From NCBI GenBank assembly GCA_003552605.1, contig PUNN01000196.1, positions 1 through 8,116 of the forward strand: a stretch of DNA of 8,116 bases. The letters run 5' to 3'. Below the pieces are notes generated by a model, which worked only from the letters and a program-made list of their open reading frames with translations, did not search any database and had not been told where the DNA came from. This DNA is from Phycisphaeraceae bacterium. Its GTDB lineage: Bacteria; Planctomycetota; Phycisphaerae; Phycisphaerales; Phycisphaeraceae. Below, piece after piece: positions 1 through 6,151 of the stretch. The stretch's first letter is position 1, and every line of letters starts with the position of its first letter. A program made the translations under genes and the position numbers.

Positions 1-1310
1 CCGATGACGAGGACAAACCACGGCCGGTAGATCGTCGCTGCCGCCATCTCCGCGCCATCGTGCAGGCTGATGCCGCCGAACATGGCCCCGAGGTAGGCAA
101 GGGCGCGCTCGGTGGTTTCACTGCGGAAGAAGACCCACGCGATGGTCACCAGCAGGAACGTCGCCACCACCAGCAGCGGGCGCGGCAGAAAGCGGTAGAG
201 CGAGTCCTTGCCGCCTGCGGCACGTTCGATAATCAGCATCGTCCCGTGAATGGCCCCCCAGATGACGAAGTTCCAACTCGTCGCCCCGTGCCAGAGCCCG
301 CCAAGAACCATGACGACCATGAGGTTGAGGTAGGTGCGGTTCGTCCCGTGGCGATTGCCGCCGAGTGGCACGTAGAGATAGTCGCGCAGCCAGCTCGAGA
401 GCGAGATGTGCCACCGCCGCCAGAACTCGGTGATCGACGTCGCCTTGTACGGGCTGTCAAAGTTCTTGGGAAAGACGAAGCCCAGCATCAGCCCGAGCCC
501 GATGGCCATGTCGGTATAGCCGGAAAAGTCGAAATAGATCTGGAATGAGTAGGCCAGCGCCCCGTACCAGGCATCGAGCGTGCTGATGGTTTCGGCGTTG
601 AAGCACTGATCGGCCACCCAGCCGCAGGGGTTGGCGATGAGCACTTTCTTGGCCATGCCAAGGCTGAACATCGCCACGCCGCGGGAAAACTTCTCGAGCG
701 TGTGCGTCCGCTGAACGAGCTGGTCGGCCACCTCGGAAAAGCGGATGATCGGCCCGGCCACGAGTTGCGGGAACATGGACACGTAGCAGGCAAAGTCGAT
801 GTAATTGCGCGTGGCGCGGGCATCGCCGCGGTAGACATCGATGGTGTAGCTCATCGACTGAAAGGTGTAGAAGCTGATGCCCAGTGGCAGGACCACGCGG
901 ATGAAGGTGTCCCAGGTGTAGTCGCTACCGGCGAAGGTCTCGACGATGGCGTTGTAGCTGTCGGCGAACAGGTTGAAGTACTTGAAGAACCCCAGCAGCG
1001 CGAGGTTGCTTGTCAGCGAGACGATCAGCGCCACCTTCTGATGGCGGCTGCGCGCGCCGCCGGGGGTCAGCGGTTCGATGGGCTCACGCCACGTGTCCGG
1101 CCGCCAGCGGCCGGCCATGACCAGGCCGCAGATGTAGTCGACGGTGGTGGAAAACAGCAGCAGGAAGATGAACAGCGGATTCGCCCAGCCATAGAAGGCA
1201 TAGCTGAGCGCAGTCAGCATCAGGTGCTTGCCGCGGCGGGGCATGACGAAATAGCACAGCAGCGCCAGCGGCAGGAAATAGAACAGGAATATGTGCGAGC
1301 TGAAAACCAA
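1..1310 (-). CDS. MBOAT family O-acyltransferase, AlgI-like (3' end missing)
   Basis: A multipass inner-membrane O-acyltransferase of the AlgI/PatA type. In this family an acyl group, usually acetyl, is passed across the membrane to an exported polysaccharide with a partner such as AlgJ/AlgX. I translated it by hand because it runs off the left edge; 436 residues are visible and the family is near 450-520. It opens MVFSSHIFLFYFLPLALL, the standard AlgI N-terminus. Hallmarks seen: QLVAGPIIRFSE (about 182-193), YFDFSGYTDMAIGLG (259-273), FWRRWHISLSSWLRDYL (296-312), PLGGNR (315-320) and GLWHGA (338-343). His301 and the MBOAT active-site His341 are both present. The start is TTG: an in-frame TGA lies six codons upstream with no ATG or GTG between, and TTG restores the conserved MVFSS opening. 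It starts 44 bases after the upstream exported-protein gene, so the two are probably cotranscribed. The acyl acceptor cannot be told from the sequence. Confidence 0.95.
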   Translation of the reverse strand, partial: MVFSSHIFLFYFLPLALLCYFVMPRRGKHLMLTALSYAFYGWANPLFIFLLLFSTTVDYICGLVMAGRWRPDTWREPIEPLTPGGARSRHQKVALIVSLTSNLALLGFFKYFNLFADSYNAIVETFAGSDYTWDTFIRVVLPLGISFYTFQSMSYTIDVYRGDARATRNYIDFACYVSMFPQLVAGPIIRFSEVADQLVQRTHTLEKFSRGVAMFSLGMAKKVLIANPCGWVADQCFNAETISTLDAWYGALAYSFQIYFDFSGYTDMAIGLGLMLGFVFPKNFDSPYKATSITEFWRRWHISLSSWLRDYLYVPLGGNRHGTNRTYLNLMVVMVLGGLWHGATSWNFVIWGAIHGTMLIIERAAGGKDSLYRFLPRPLLVVATFLLVTIAWVFFRSETTERALAYLGAMFGGISLHDGAEMAAATIYRPWFVLVI

Positions 1311-1354
1311 CGGATATTCGCCGTCTCATCAGGCGCGCCGGGGCGCGGCGGGGA

Positions 1355-3952
1355 CTATTGCGGCACGGCATAGTACTCGGGCAGCTCGAAATCGGGCTCG
1401 AGCGTCGAATGAAGATACTCGGTCAGAGATTGGGGCGTGTCATCCAGCGGCAGAAGCTCGAGCCGGACCGTTTCGCCCTCGGCCGGAATGTCCACCGGTT
1501 CCCCATCGAGCAGACCCCAGTGCGCCACCCGAAGCCGGGGCGAACCCTGCTGCCCTTCGAGCACACGGTCGACCTCGTACTCGAGCATCATCAGCGCCCG
1601 GCGGTAGGGGTTGACAAGCTCGAGCGTCGGCCGCTGCGAGACCGCCCGGACGGTGGCCTCGACCACAAGCCGCGAAGGCTCTTCCCGGCCCGCCACCGCC
1701 TGGCGATACGCGAGGTGGCTGTGGCGCACCTGTTCGGCCGAGAGCACTTGAGGATGGATGGCCACCCCTTCGAGCATGCCCCGCCACGGGTCAGCCCCAT
1801 CCGCCGCGGCACCGGCCGTCAGGGCACCGCCCGTCCAGCCGGTGAAATCGGGATCGTCCAGTTCGACCTCCTTGCGCAGCTCACCATCAAGATAAGCCAC
1901 AAGTTGATTGTCCCCGACAGTGATGGCCACATGGCTCGGCCGGCCCGCGGCGATCGGAAACAGGTCATGGCGTTTCACCGCCTGAGCCTCCACCCCGCTA
2001 CGCAGCCGCAGGGCCAGTTGGCGGCCATCCTGCACGAGAGCGAAGTGCTCGCCATCATCACCCACGAGACTGAGAATCCGTGCCGGACCGGTCTGCTCGG
2101 GCCGGGCGGGGTCGAGTGTGGCTTCGATCGTCAGCGCACCAGTGCCACGGATGGCATCGGCAATCGCATCGCCAGCCTCCTCGAACTCGAACCGCCCACC
2201 GGTCAGGTGCATCCGCCAGTGATGATCCAGCGTGGCGTAGCCGCGCATATCGCTGCTGTAGCTGCGGCGTTGGTCGCCATTGCTGTCGGGGTCGGGCACA
2301 AGGTTCGAACTGTCACTGGTCTTCCACATGAACGCGAGTTGGTCCGCGGCGACCGGCCAGCTTCCCCGCTCGATGGCGAGTCGCTGCTCGGCGAGCCGGT
2401 TGGGCTGCTGAGCGCGGTCGGTCATCGGGGCAAGTTCGAGGTGGTCTGCCGCGGCCGGCGGCTCGGCGAGCGTGATATCGAGCTCACGGCCGCTTTCCGA
2501 CAGCTCGAGCGATTCGACCGATGCGCCGGACTCCAGCTTCGCCCCCGGCGCATCGGCCCACTGCACCGGTTCGCTGAACTGAACATGAATACGCCGCTCA
2601 TCGCGGAGGATGACCCGTTCGACGCGTGGCTCGGTTGCGGGCCGGATGATGGCGGCGCCGTGAATCTCCCGCTCGACCGTACCGTCATCACCCATCGCAC
2701 GGGCGGTGATCCGGTAACGGCCGGCCTCCTCGTAGGTATGAGAAACTGAATCGCCTTGCGTTGTCGTGCCATCGCCGAAGTCCCACCGCCATTCGGCCAC
2801 CGGCCCGGGGTCATCTTCATTTTGGGCTTCGAGTTCGAGGGTGTACGGTGCCTTGCCGATGTGGCTGCCGAGCGGCATATCCTGCATGAAGACATCCGGG
2901 TAGCGGTCGGTGCCATCATCGAACGTGTATCGCACGGGTGGGCCGATCAGTGCCAGCGATTCGGGATCGAGCGGGGCTAGAAAGATGTCGTAATCGGCAC
3001 GGAAATGATCGTGATCACCGCCCGAAGCGCCGAAGGCGAGCAGGCGTTGACACGGTGAGACCATCGGGAAATAAAGATAGCCCCGGCCCGGGGGTAGGCG
3101 GCGGTCGTTGCGGTTGAGCATCGTCTCGACCTCGCCGGTGGCAAGGTCGATCCGGCTGATCGGGCCGCCGGCACCGGCGATCCAGTAGCCCCATTGCCCA
3201 TCCTGCGTGAAATAGGGCTGGCACCCGGCATGCTGCTGTTGCGGCGTGATGCGCTTTGAGTCACGATCATCCGTGGCGAAGTCCGGTCGACCGGTGGTGG
3301 CGTGGGTGAGGTCGGGGTTCATGAGATAGCCGAACGTCTCACGCGGCTGCTCGGTCAGGGCAGCGCTGTCGCCGGTGTCGACATCGAGCTTGCGTGTCAG
3401 CCCATCACCATCGATGTAGATCAGCGTCCGCTCATCCACCCACACCGCGCCGCGATGCTCGAAGTAGGCACGGGCGCTTGCGGCGATGATGCGGTCGTTG
3501 CTGCCATCGGCCTCGATCAGGTGCAGCCGGGCGTTGTTTCCATCGGCCTGTCGCGTGTAGCCGTGGTCGCCGCGGGCATAGCTGAGGTAGGCGATGCGCT
3601 CGCCATCAGGGCTGATATGGGGGCTGGTGTGATCGCGTTCGGGCTCATCAGGACTGAGTTGCCGAAGTCCACCGCCATCGAGGTCCATGGCAAAAAGGCG
3701 CCATCGGCCGGTACGGTTGGACTCCCAGACGAGATAGCCCTCACCCATCGCGGCAAGTTCCTGCCGCGCTTCATCCCACGCCTGCGGATCATCGACATCG
3801 GTGTCGCCCGGCACCGCCGCGAGGGCGCCTTGCAGTGGGGCGAGCGCCACGAGCAGCGCCGCTACGACCGCGGTGAGCGCCGCGGCGCGGACGATCCGGC
3901 CGCGTCCAACCTGGGGCAGCGCGGCGTGGCTGGGGTGGGGGGCTGAATCCAT
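1355..3952 (-). CDS. Large exported protein: PD40/TolB-like propeller, PKD, Ig-like and LamG-like domains
   Basis: An 865-residue exported multidomain protein of unknown exact role. Residues 1-46 look like a signal peptide: a basic RGR near 17-19, a hydrophobic core (about 23-45), and cleavage near ALA/AV. Residues 72-360 carry PD40/TolB-type blades, for example YLVWESNRTGRWRLFAMDLD followed by SPHISPDGERIAYLS; such propellers usually bind proteins or glycans. Residues 366-436 are a PKD domain (WRWDFGDGTTT, then SHTYEEAGRYRITA). Residues 440-525 resemble a bacterial Ig-like domain (VQFSEPV). Residues 585-745 look like a LamG/concanavalin-type fold (GALTIEATL, SHVAITVGDNQLVAYLDGEL, GMLEGVAIHPQVLSAEQV). 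The last 110 residues are unassigned. The frame stays open to 4243, but ATG at 3952 is preferred because it puts the signal sequence at the N-terminus; ATG at 4012 is the alternative. No strong Shine-Dalgarno is visible. An MBOAT acyltransferase follows, suggesting an envelope or exopolysaccharide role (inference). Confidence 0.9.
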   Translation of the reverse strand: MDSAPHPSHAALPQVGRGRIVRAAALTAVVAALLVALAPLQGALAAVPGDTDVDDPQAWDEARQELAAMGEGYLVWESNRTGRWRLFAMDLDGGGLRQLSPDEPERDHTSPHISPDGERIAYLSYARGDHGYTRQADGNNARLHLIEADGSNDRIIAASARAYFEHRGAVWVDERTLIYIDGDGLTRKLDVDTGDSAALTEQPRETFGYLMNPDLTHATTGRPDFATDDRDSKRITPQQQHAGCQPYFTQDGQWGYWIAGAGGPISRIDLATGEVETMLNRNDRRLPPGRGYLYFPMVSPCQRLLAFGASGGDHDHFRADYDIFLAPLDPESLALIGPPVRYTFDDGTDRYPDVFMQDMPLGSHIGKAPYTLELEAQNEDDPGPVAEWRWDFGDGTTTQGDSVSHTYEEAGRYRITARAMGDDGTVEREIHGAAIIRPATEPRVERVILRDERRIHVQFSEPVQWADAPGAKLESGASVESLELSESGRELDITLAEPPAAADHLELAPMTDRAQQPNRLAEQRLAIERGSWPVAADQLAFMWKTSDSSNLVPDPDSNGDQRRSYSSDMRGYATLDHHWRMHLTGGRFEFEEAGDAIADAIRGTGALTIEATLDPARPEQTGPARILSLVGDDGEHFALVQDGRQLALRLRSGVEAQAVKRHDLFPIAAGRPSHVAITVGDNQLVAYLDGELRKEVELDDPDFTGWTGGALTAGAAADGADPWRGMLEGVAIHPQVLSAEQVRHSHLAYRQAVAGREEPSRLVVEATVRAVSQRPTLELVNPYRRALMMLEYEVDRVLEGQQGSPRLRVAHWGLLDGEPVDIPAEGETVRLELLPLDDTPQSLTEYLHSTLEPDFELPEYYAVPQ

Positions 3953-4073
3953 AGGCGAAGGCAGGCAGGGATTGCGGGTACCACGCACTGAAACAGCATA
4001 GGCAACGCCCATCCCCCTCGTGGCCCCCTCGTCGCCCCTCATCAGCCAAGCCGCCGCTGCTGGCGGCAGTGGC

Positions 4074-4101
4074 CACGGCCCTGAACCCGTTTCGGGCCGT
4101 G
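4074..4101. repeat. Hairpin in the leader region of the minus-strand operon
   Basis: CACGGCCC at 4074-4081 pairs perfectly with GGGCCGTG at 4094-4101, an 8-base GC-rich stem with a 12-base loop. It lies about 120 bases upstream of the exported-protein start. It has no following T-tract on either strand, so it does not look like a standard intrinsic terminator. It could be part of a 5' leader structure. Confidence 0.45.
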
Positions 4102-4143
4102 CCCGGCAGGGCGCTGCGCACACGCGGCAGGGGGGTGAAGTCC

Positions 4144-4160
4144 GGCTGACATGGTCAGCG
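4144..4160 (+). repeat. Third copy of the ATGGTCAG core motif, as a short palindrome
   Basis: This 17-base stretch matches the left arm of the 4235-4361 inverted repeat at 14 of 17 positions and the right arm (reverse complement) at 15 of 17. Here it also forms its own imperfect palindrome, GCTGAC-ATG-GTCAGC (4145-4159). It could be a protein-binding site or a fragment of the same repeat family. The matches are seen directly; the role is unknown. Confidence 0.5.
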
Positions 4161-4234
4161 CCCCCCACCCCCCGGTCCCAGGCGGGAACTCTCGGCCTCC
4201 CGGCCCCAGGGCAAACGCATGTAGGTGCGAAACA

Positions 4235-4361
4235 GGGTGGCATGGTCAGTGGCTGTGTTTCCGGGGGCAGCCGATGGCCATGCGGCTCCGGGGGGCTCGG
4301 CGGTGTTCATGGGCACCGACATGGCCATCGGGCTGGAGACAGCCCGCTGACCATGCCACCC
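4235..4361. repeat. Long imperfect inverted repeat (structured RNA or small mobile-element candidate)
   Basis: The outer arms GGGTGGCATGGTCAG (4235-4249) and CTGACCATGCCACCC (4347-4361) are a perfect 15-base inverted repeat. Pairing continues inward through about eight more bases with one bulge. A second perfect block of 12 bases follows (CCGATGGCCATG at 4271-4282 with 4320-4331). An apical 5-base stem closes it (CGGTG at 4301-4305 with CACCG at 4314-4318, 8-base loop). Bases 4283-4300 stay as a G-rich one-sided bulge. Nested pairing over 127 bases is far beyond chance. I see no coding frame and no target-site duplication. It could be a structured RNA, a cruciform-forming site or a MITE-like element; I do not recognise it. 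Confidence 0.7.
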
Positions 4362-4409
4362 CATTTGTCGGGGAATCGGGGGCACCCGCGGGAAATGTCA
4401 TGCACCCCT

Positions 4410-4425
4410 CCCGGGTAGGCCCGGG
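4410..4425. repeat. Short CCCGGG hairpin upstream of the tRNA promoter
   Basis: CCCGGG at 4410-4415 and again at 4420-4425 form a 6-base stem with the tetraloop TAGG. It ends 27 bases before the -35 hexamer of the tRNA promoter. No T-tract follows. It may be incidental in such GC-rich DNA. Confidence 0.3.
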
Positions 4426-4452
4426 GGCGATTACGGCGAGATTTGAAGATGG

Positions 4453-4480
4453 TTGACAAGTGAGCGGGGGTCGCTATCGT
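4453..4480 (+). promoter_or_regulatory. Sigma-70-type promoter for tRNA-Phe
   Basis: A consensus -35 hexamer TTGACA (4453-4458) is followed by a 16-base spacer and a -10-like TATCGT (4475-4480, four of six to TATAAT). Transcription would begin near 4487, giving a leader of about 24 bases before the mature tRNA at 4511. The spacing and the perfect -35 make this the best promoter in the window. Confidence 0.65.
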
Positions 4481-4510
4481 GAAATTCGGTCGCCGCGGCG
4501 GCCACGAGCG

Positions 4511-4583
<73 letters not shown>

Positions 4584-4871
4584 TTCCCCCCCCCCCGGAA
4601 AACCCCCGGAAGTCCCCCGGAAGTCCCCTCGGTTTCCCCTTTAGGCAATACCCCTTGGGTTTCCCCCGCAATCCTTGCTTCTGCCCCTGCTGCCCCCGGG
4701 CTCTTGCAGATTGCTTCCTTTCGCTTCCGCCTGTCGGGGGATGCGGAAAAAGGGGCCGGCCTGTCGCGGGCCAGCGCGACTGGGCGAGTCTGAACCTGGG
4801 CCCCACACGACCTTGGCACCTGATTCTGTAATCCTGGCCTCGGCGCCACCGCAATGGCAGAACGCGGGGAT
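4584..4871. other. Gene-free region after the tRNA
   Basis: No convincing gene lies between the tRNA and the promoter candidate of the membrane-protein gene. The first 50 bases are an oligo-C and tandem-repeat tract (separate entry). The rest is C-rich on the plus strand up to about 4720 and then mixed. No intrinsic terminator with a T-run is evident directly after the tRNA; termination may use another signal. Confidence 0.6.
4586..4635. repeat. C11 run plus 11-base tandem repeats; G-quadruplex candidate on the minus strand
   Basis: Eleven consecutive C (4586-4596) run into three 11-base units: CCCCCGGAAAA (4592-4602), CCCCCGGAAGT (4603-4613) and CCCCCGGAAGT (4614-4624). A degenerate unit, CCCCTCGGTTT, follows (4625-4635). 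On the minus strand this gives at least four runs of four or more G separated by 6-base spacers, a pattern able to form a G-quadruplex. The C homopolymer makes the exact length prone to sequencing error and slippage. Confidence 0.75.
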
Positions 4872-4900
4872 TTGAAATGGGGGGGCACATCGGCCATGAT
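4872..4900 (+). promoter_or_regulatory. Candidate promoter of the 265-residue membrane-protein gene
   Basis: TTGAAA (4872-4877, five of six to the -35 consensus) is followed by a 17-base spacer and CATGAT (4895-4900, four of six to the -10 consensus). Transcription would start near 4907, about 50 bases before the ATG and just before the hairpin at 4911-4927. The spacing is good but the -10 is weak. Confidence 0.35.
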
Positions 4901-4910
4901 GACAGGTGAA

Positions 4911-4927
4911 CCGCAACGCCGTTGCGG
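4911..4927 (+). promoter_or_regulatory. 5' leader hairpin before the membrane-protein gene
   Basis: CCGCAAC (4911-4917) and GTTGCGG (4921-4927) form a perfect 7-base stem with a GCC loop. If transcription starts near 4907, as the candidate promoter suggests, this hairpin would sit at the extreme 5' end of the mRNA. Such hairpins often stabilise transcripts; that role is inferred here. Confidence 0.45.
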
Positions 4928-4958
4928 ATATCCATTCCTCATCGCCCGGGAAAGCACC

Positions 4959-5756
4959 ATGACCCAGTCCACGCAGCAGCAGTACAAAAAGCCCAAAGCG
5001 GTCTCCTTCTGCGCCTATCCGAAGCTCGTCTTTGCATGGCCCATCATCTTCATGGGGTTGATCTTCTACTTCATCGCCGGTTCTGAGCCGAGCGAAGGGC
5101 TTGCGGCCACGCTTGGCTGGATTTACCTGATCGGCAGCGTGGTGGTCATCCTCACACTCGGTGTGGATGTCGAGCGCAACTACGCCGCGTTCTGGCTGGT
5201 GATGTTTGTGGCGCTGTTCTTCGTCGGGCGATGGTTGCAGGATGTGCAGGGGTTTACGCTGTTGGGCGATATCTATAACTGGTTCGTCGGGCTTGAACTG
5301 CGGTATGACCGCGGCTTCGGCCTGGCCACGAGTTGCCTGCTGGCGCTTCCCTATCTGGTCATGCTGCTGTGGGCGCGCATCCAGCACCGCTGGCGGGTGA
5401 CGCACAACGAGTTCGAGCATTTCTCCTGGGGCCGGGCCGACGACTCGCTGGCGCGTGGGGCCAAGCGGGTTCGGTCGACCTACCCGGACCTGCTCGAGTT
5501 CCTGCTGCTCGGTGCCGGAACGCTCATCGTGTACAGTGCCACCGGTCGCAGTGAATTACGACGGATCAACCACGTTCCCTTCCTCCCGCTGCTTCGACGC
5601 CGGATCAGCAAGATCCTCAGCTCGCGCAAGGTCACCGTCGCCACCGATCAGCAGCAGCAGGCGATATACGATGAAGAAATGGATGATGAGGATGACTATG
5701 GTCGCGGCAGCAGTTCCTCCGAAGGCTCGCATGAGCCGGGTCAGGAGCGGCTCTGA
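4959..5756 (+). CDS. Unrecognised multipass membrane protein with a possible PH-like region and acidic tail
   Basis: 265 residues with no function I can name. Four hydrophobic segments lie at about 22-40, 47-68, 74-92 and 119-139. A basic, mixed region (141-225) follows, containing WRVTHNEFEHF and LLLGAGTLIVYSATGRSEL. The pattern of an aromatic-basic strand, then a GxGTLIVY strand, then an arginine-rich segment (RRINHVPFLPLLRRR) recalls bacterial PH-like (bPH_2/DUF304-type) domains attached to membrane helices; I hold this loosely. Residues 230-265 are a low-complexity tail: QQQQ, then EEMDDEDD, then a serine-rich end. The frame is open from an ATG at 4854, but the ATG at 4959 is preferred: it has GGGAAAG four bases upstream, and the extra 35 residues overlap the leader hairpin and look non-coding. 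It stands alone on the plus strand, convergent with the next gene. Confidence 0.85.
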   Translation: MTQSTQQQYKKPKAVSFCAYPKLVFAWPIIFMGLIFYFIAGSEPSEGLAATLGWIYLIGSVVVILTLGVDVERNYAAFWLVMFVALFFVGRWLQDVQGFTLLGDIYNWFVGLELRYDRGFGLATSCLLALPYLVMLLWARIQHRWRVTHNEFEHFSWGRADDSLARGAKRVRSTYPDLLEFLLLGAGTLIVYSATGRSELRRINHVPFLPLLRRRISKILSSRKVTVATDQQQQAIYDEEMDDEDDYGRGSSSSEGSHEPGQERL

Positions 5757-5848
5757 TGCCGTGACGGCGCATCGGCGTTTCAAGTAGTAGACAGCATCCG
5801 GACCCCTTGCCCACTGCCCTCAATTCAGCGGCACGCCTCCCTCTTACT

Positions 5849-5881
5849 CCCTCTCCCCTCGGGAGAGGGCTGGGGTGAGGG
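5849..5881 (+). repeat. REP-like palindrome, copy 1
   Basis: CCCTCTCCC (5849-5857) and GGGAGAGGG (5861-5869) form a perfect 9-base stem with a CTC loop, followed by CTGGGGTGAGGG (5870-5881). This CCCTCTCCC/GGGAGAGGG-then-TGGGGTGAGGG layout is a dispersed palindromic repeat type I recognise from many GC-rich bacterial genomes. The stem lies about 90 bases past the stop of the membrane-protein gene. Confidence 0.65.
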
Positions 5882-5971
5882 GGTATTGCCATAGAGGATG
5901 GCGCAACGTGCTGATCCACCGGGAGCACGATGAAAACTCGCTGGCGACATGGTAGCGATACAGGCTTCGTC

Positions 5972-6010
5972 GCCCCTCACCCTCGGCCCCTCTGCCGAGG
6001 GTGAGAGGGA
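5972..6010 (-). repeat. REP-like palindrome, copy 2, opposite orientation
   Basis: CTCACCCTCGGC (5976-5987) pairs perfectly with GCCGAGGGTGAG (5994-6005), a 12-base stem with a CCCTCT loop. Read on the minus strand it begins CCCTCTCACCCTCGG and ends GAGGGTGAGGGG. That parallels copy 1, so the two are relatives in inverted orientation about 100 bases apart. Confidence 0.65.
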
Positions 6011-6022
6011 ATTGTTTGACAT

Positions 6023-6151
6023 TTACGCGTCAATATTGTCATCGTCAATGACCAGGGCGCCATACGGCATGGAAGCCTGCCGGGTAACCGCAGTTCGAGC
6101 AAACGCGCACGGGAATCGCACCGCGAAGGTGCCGGGCGGCTGGTGGTTCAA
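6023..6151 (-). CDS. Possible 42-residue ORF overlapping the end of the VWA-like gene (tentative)
   Basis: A TTG start at 6151-6149 overlaps the TGA stop of the VWA-like gene (6150-6148), a typical translational-coupling arrangement. The frame runs 42 residues to TAA, beginning MNHQPPGTFAVRFP and ending GALVIDDDNIDA. By my count about 71% of third codon positions are G or C, in keeping with coding DNA here. A competing frame starts at ATG 6155-6153, also overlapping the stop. It gives 36 residues ending at TGA, with a zinc-ribbon-like CSNCG motif and lower third-position GC (about 58%). At most one is real, and neither may be. No function is proposed. Confidence 0.2.
   Translation of the reverse strand: MNHQPPGTFAVRFPCAFARTAVTRQASMPYGALVIDDDNIDA

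Larger units (their letters stand above)
3953..4452. other. Gene-free spacer with hairpins and repeats
   Basis: No credible gene lies between the exported-protein gene and the tRNA promoter. Short open frames here are proline-, glycine- and arginine-rich and look like GC-rich non-coding sequence. The spacer contains a hairpin at 4074-4101, a 15-base imperfect palindrome at 4145-4159, a long inverted repeat at 4235-4361 and a small hairpin at 4410-4425. The promoter of the minus-strand operon should lie here. The best minus-strand -10-like string I found (TATGCT, about 3994-3999) has no matching -35, so I do not call it. Confidence 0.7.
5757..6022. other. Convergent intergenic region with an inverted palindrome pair
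   Basis: The plus-strand membrane-protein gene and the minus-strand VWA-like gene end facing each other across 391 bases. I see no gene in 5757-6022. The notable contents are the two related palindromes at 5849-5881 and 5972-6010, which could end transcription from both sides, although neither has a strong T-tract. Beyond them (6011-6045) the sequence is distinctly richer in A and T than its surroundings. Confidence 0.65.

Noticed and set aside
1358..2749. A 463-codon open frame on the plus strand inside the exported-protein gene
   Set aside because: It is opposite a frame with clear PKD and LamG domains. Its translation has no recognisable domain, and long antisense frames are normal in GC-rich DNA.
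3953..4243. N-terminal extension of the exported protein to 4243
   Set aside because: The extra 97 residues are rich in Pro, Arg, Cys and Gly with no domain, and they would bury the signal peptide about 120 residues into the protein.
4586..4720. Possible CRISPR or direct-repeat array in the C-rich tract
   Set aside because: The units are 11 bases, contiguous and without spacers. It is a simple tandem repeat.
4813..4834. TTGGCAC followed by TGTAAT, resembling a sigma-54 -24/-12 promoter
   Set aside because: The -12 element should have GC at a fixed distance from the -24 GG, and TG is found there. As a sigma-70 promoter the spacing of 10 bases is too short.
4641..5420. A 259-codon minus-strand open frame
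   Set aside because: It runs across the C-rich intergenic tract and then antisense to the membrane-protein gene. The peptide is low-complexity with no motif.
6016..6044. TTGACA at 6016-6021 as a plus-strand promoter
   Set aside because: No -10-like hexamer lies 16-18 bases downstream, and no plus-strand gene follows.
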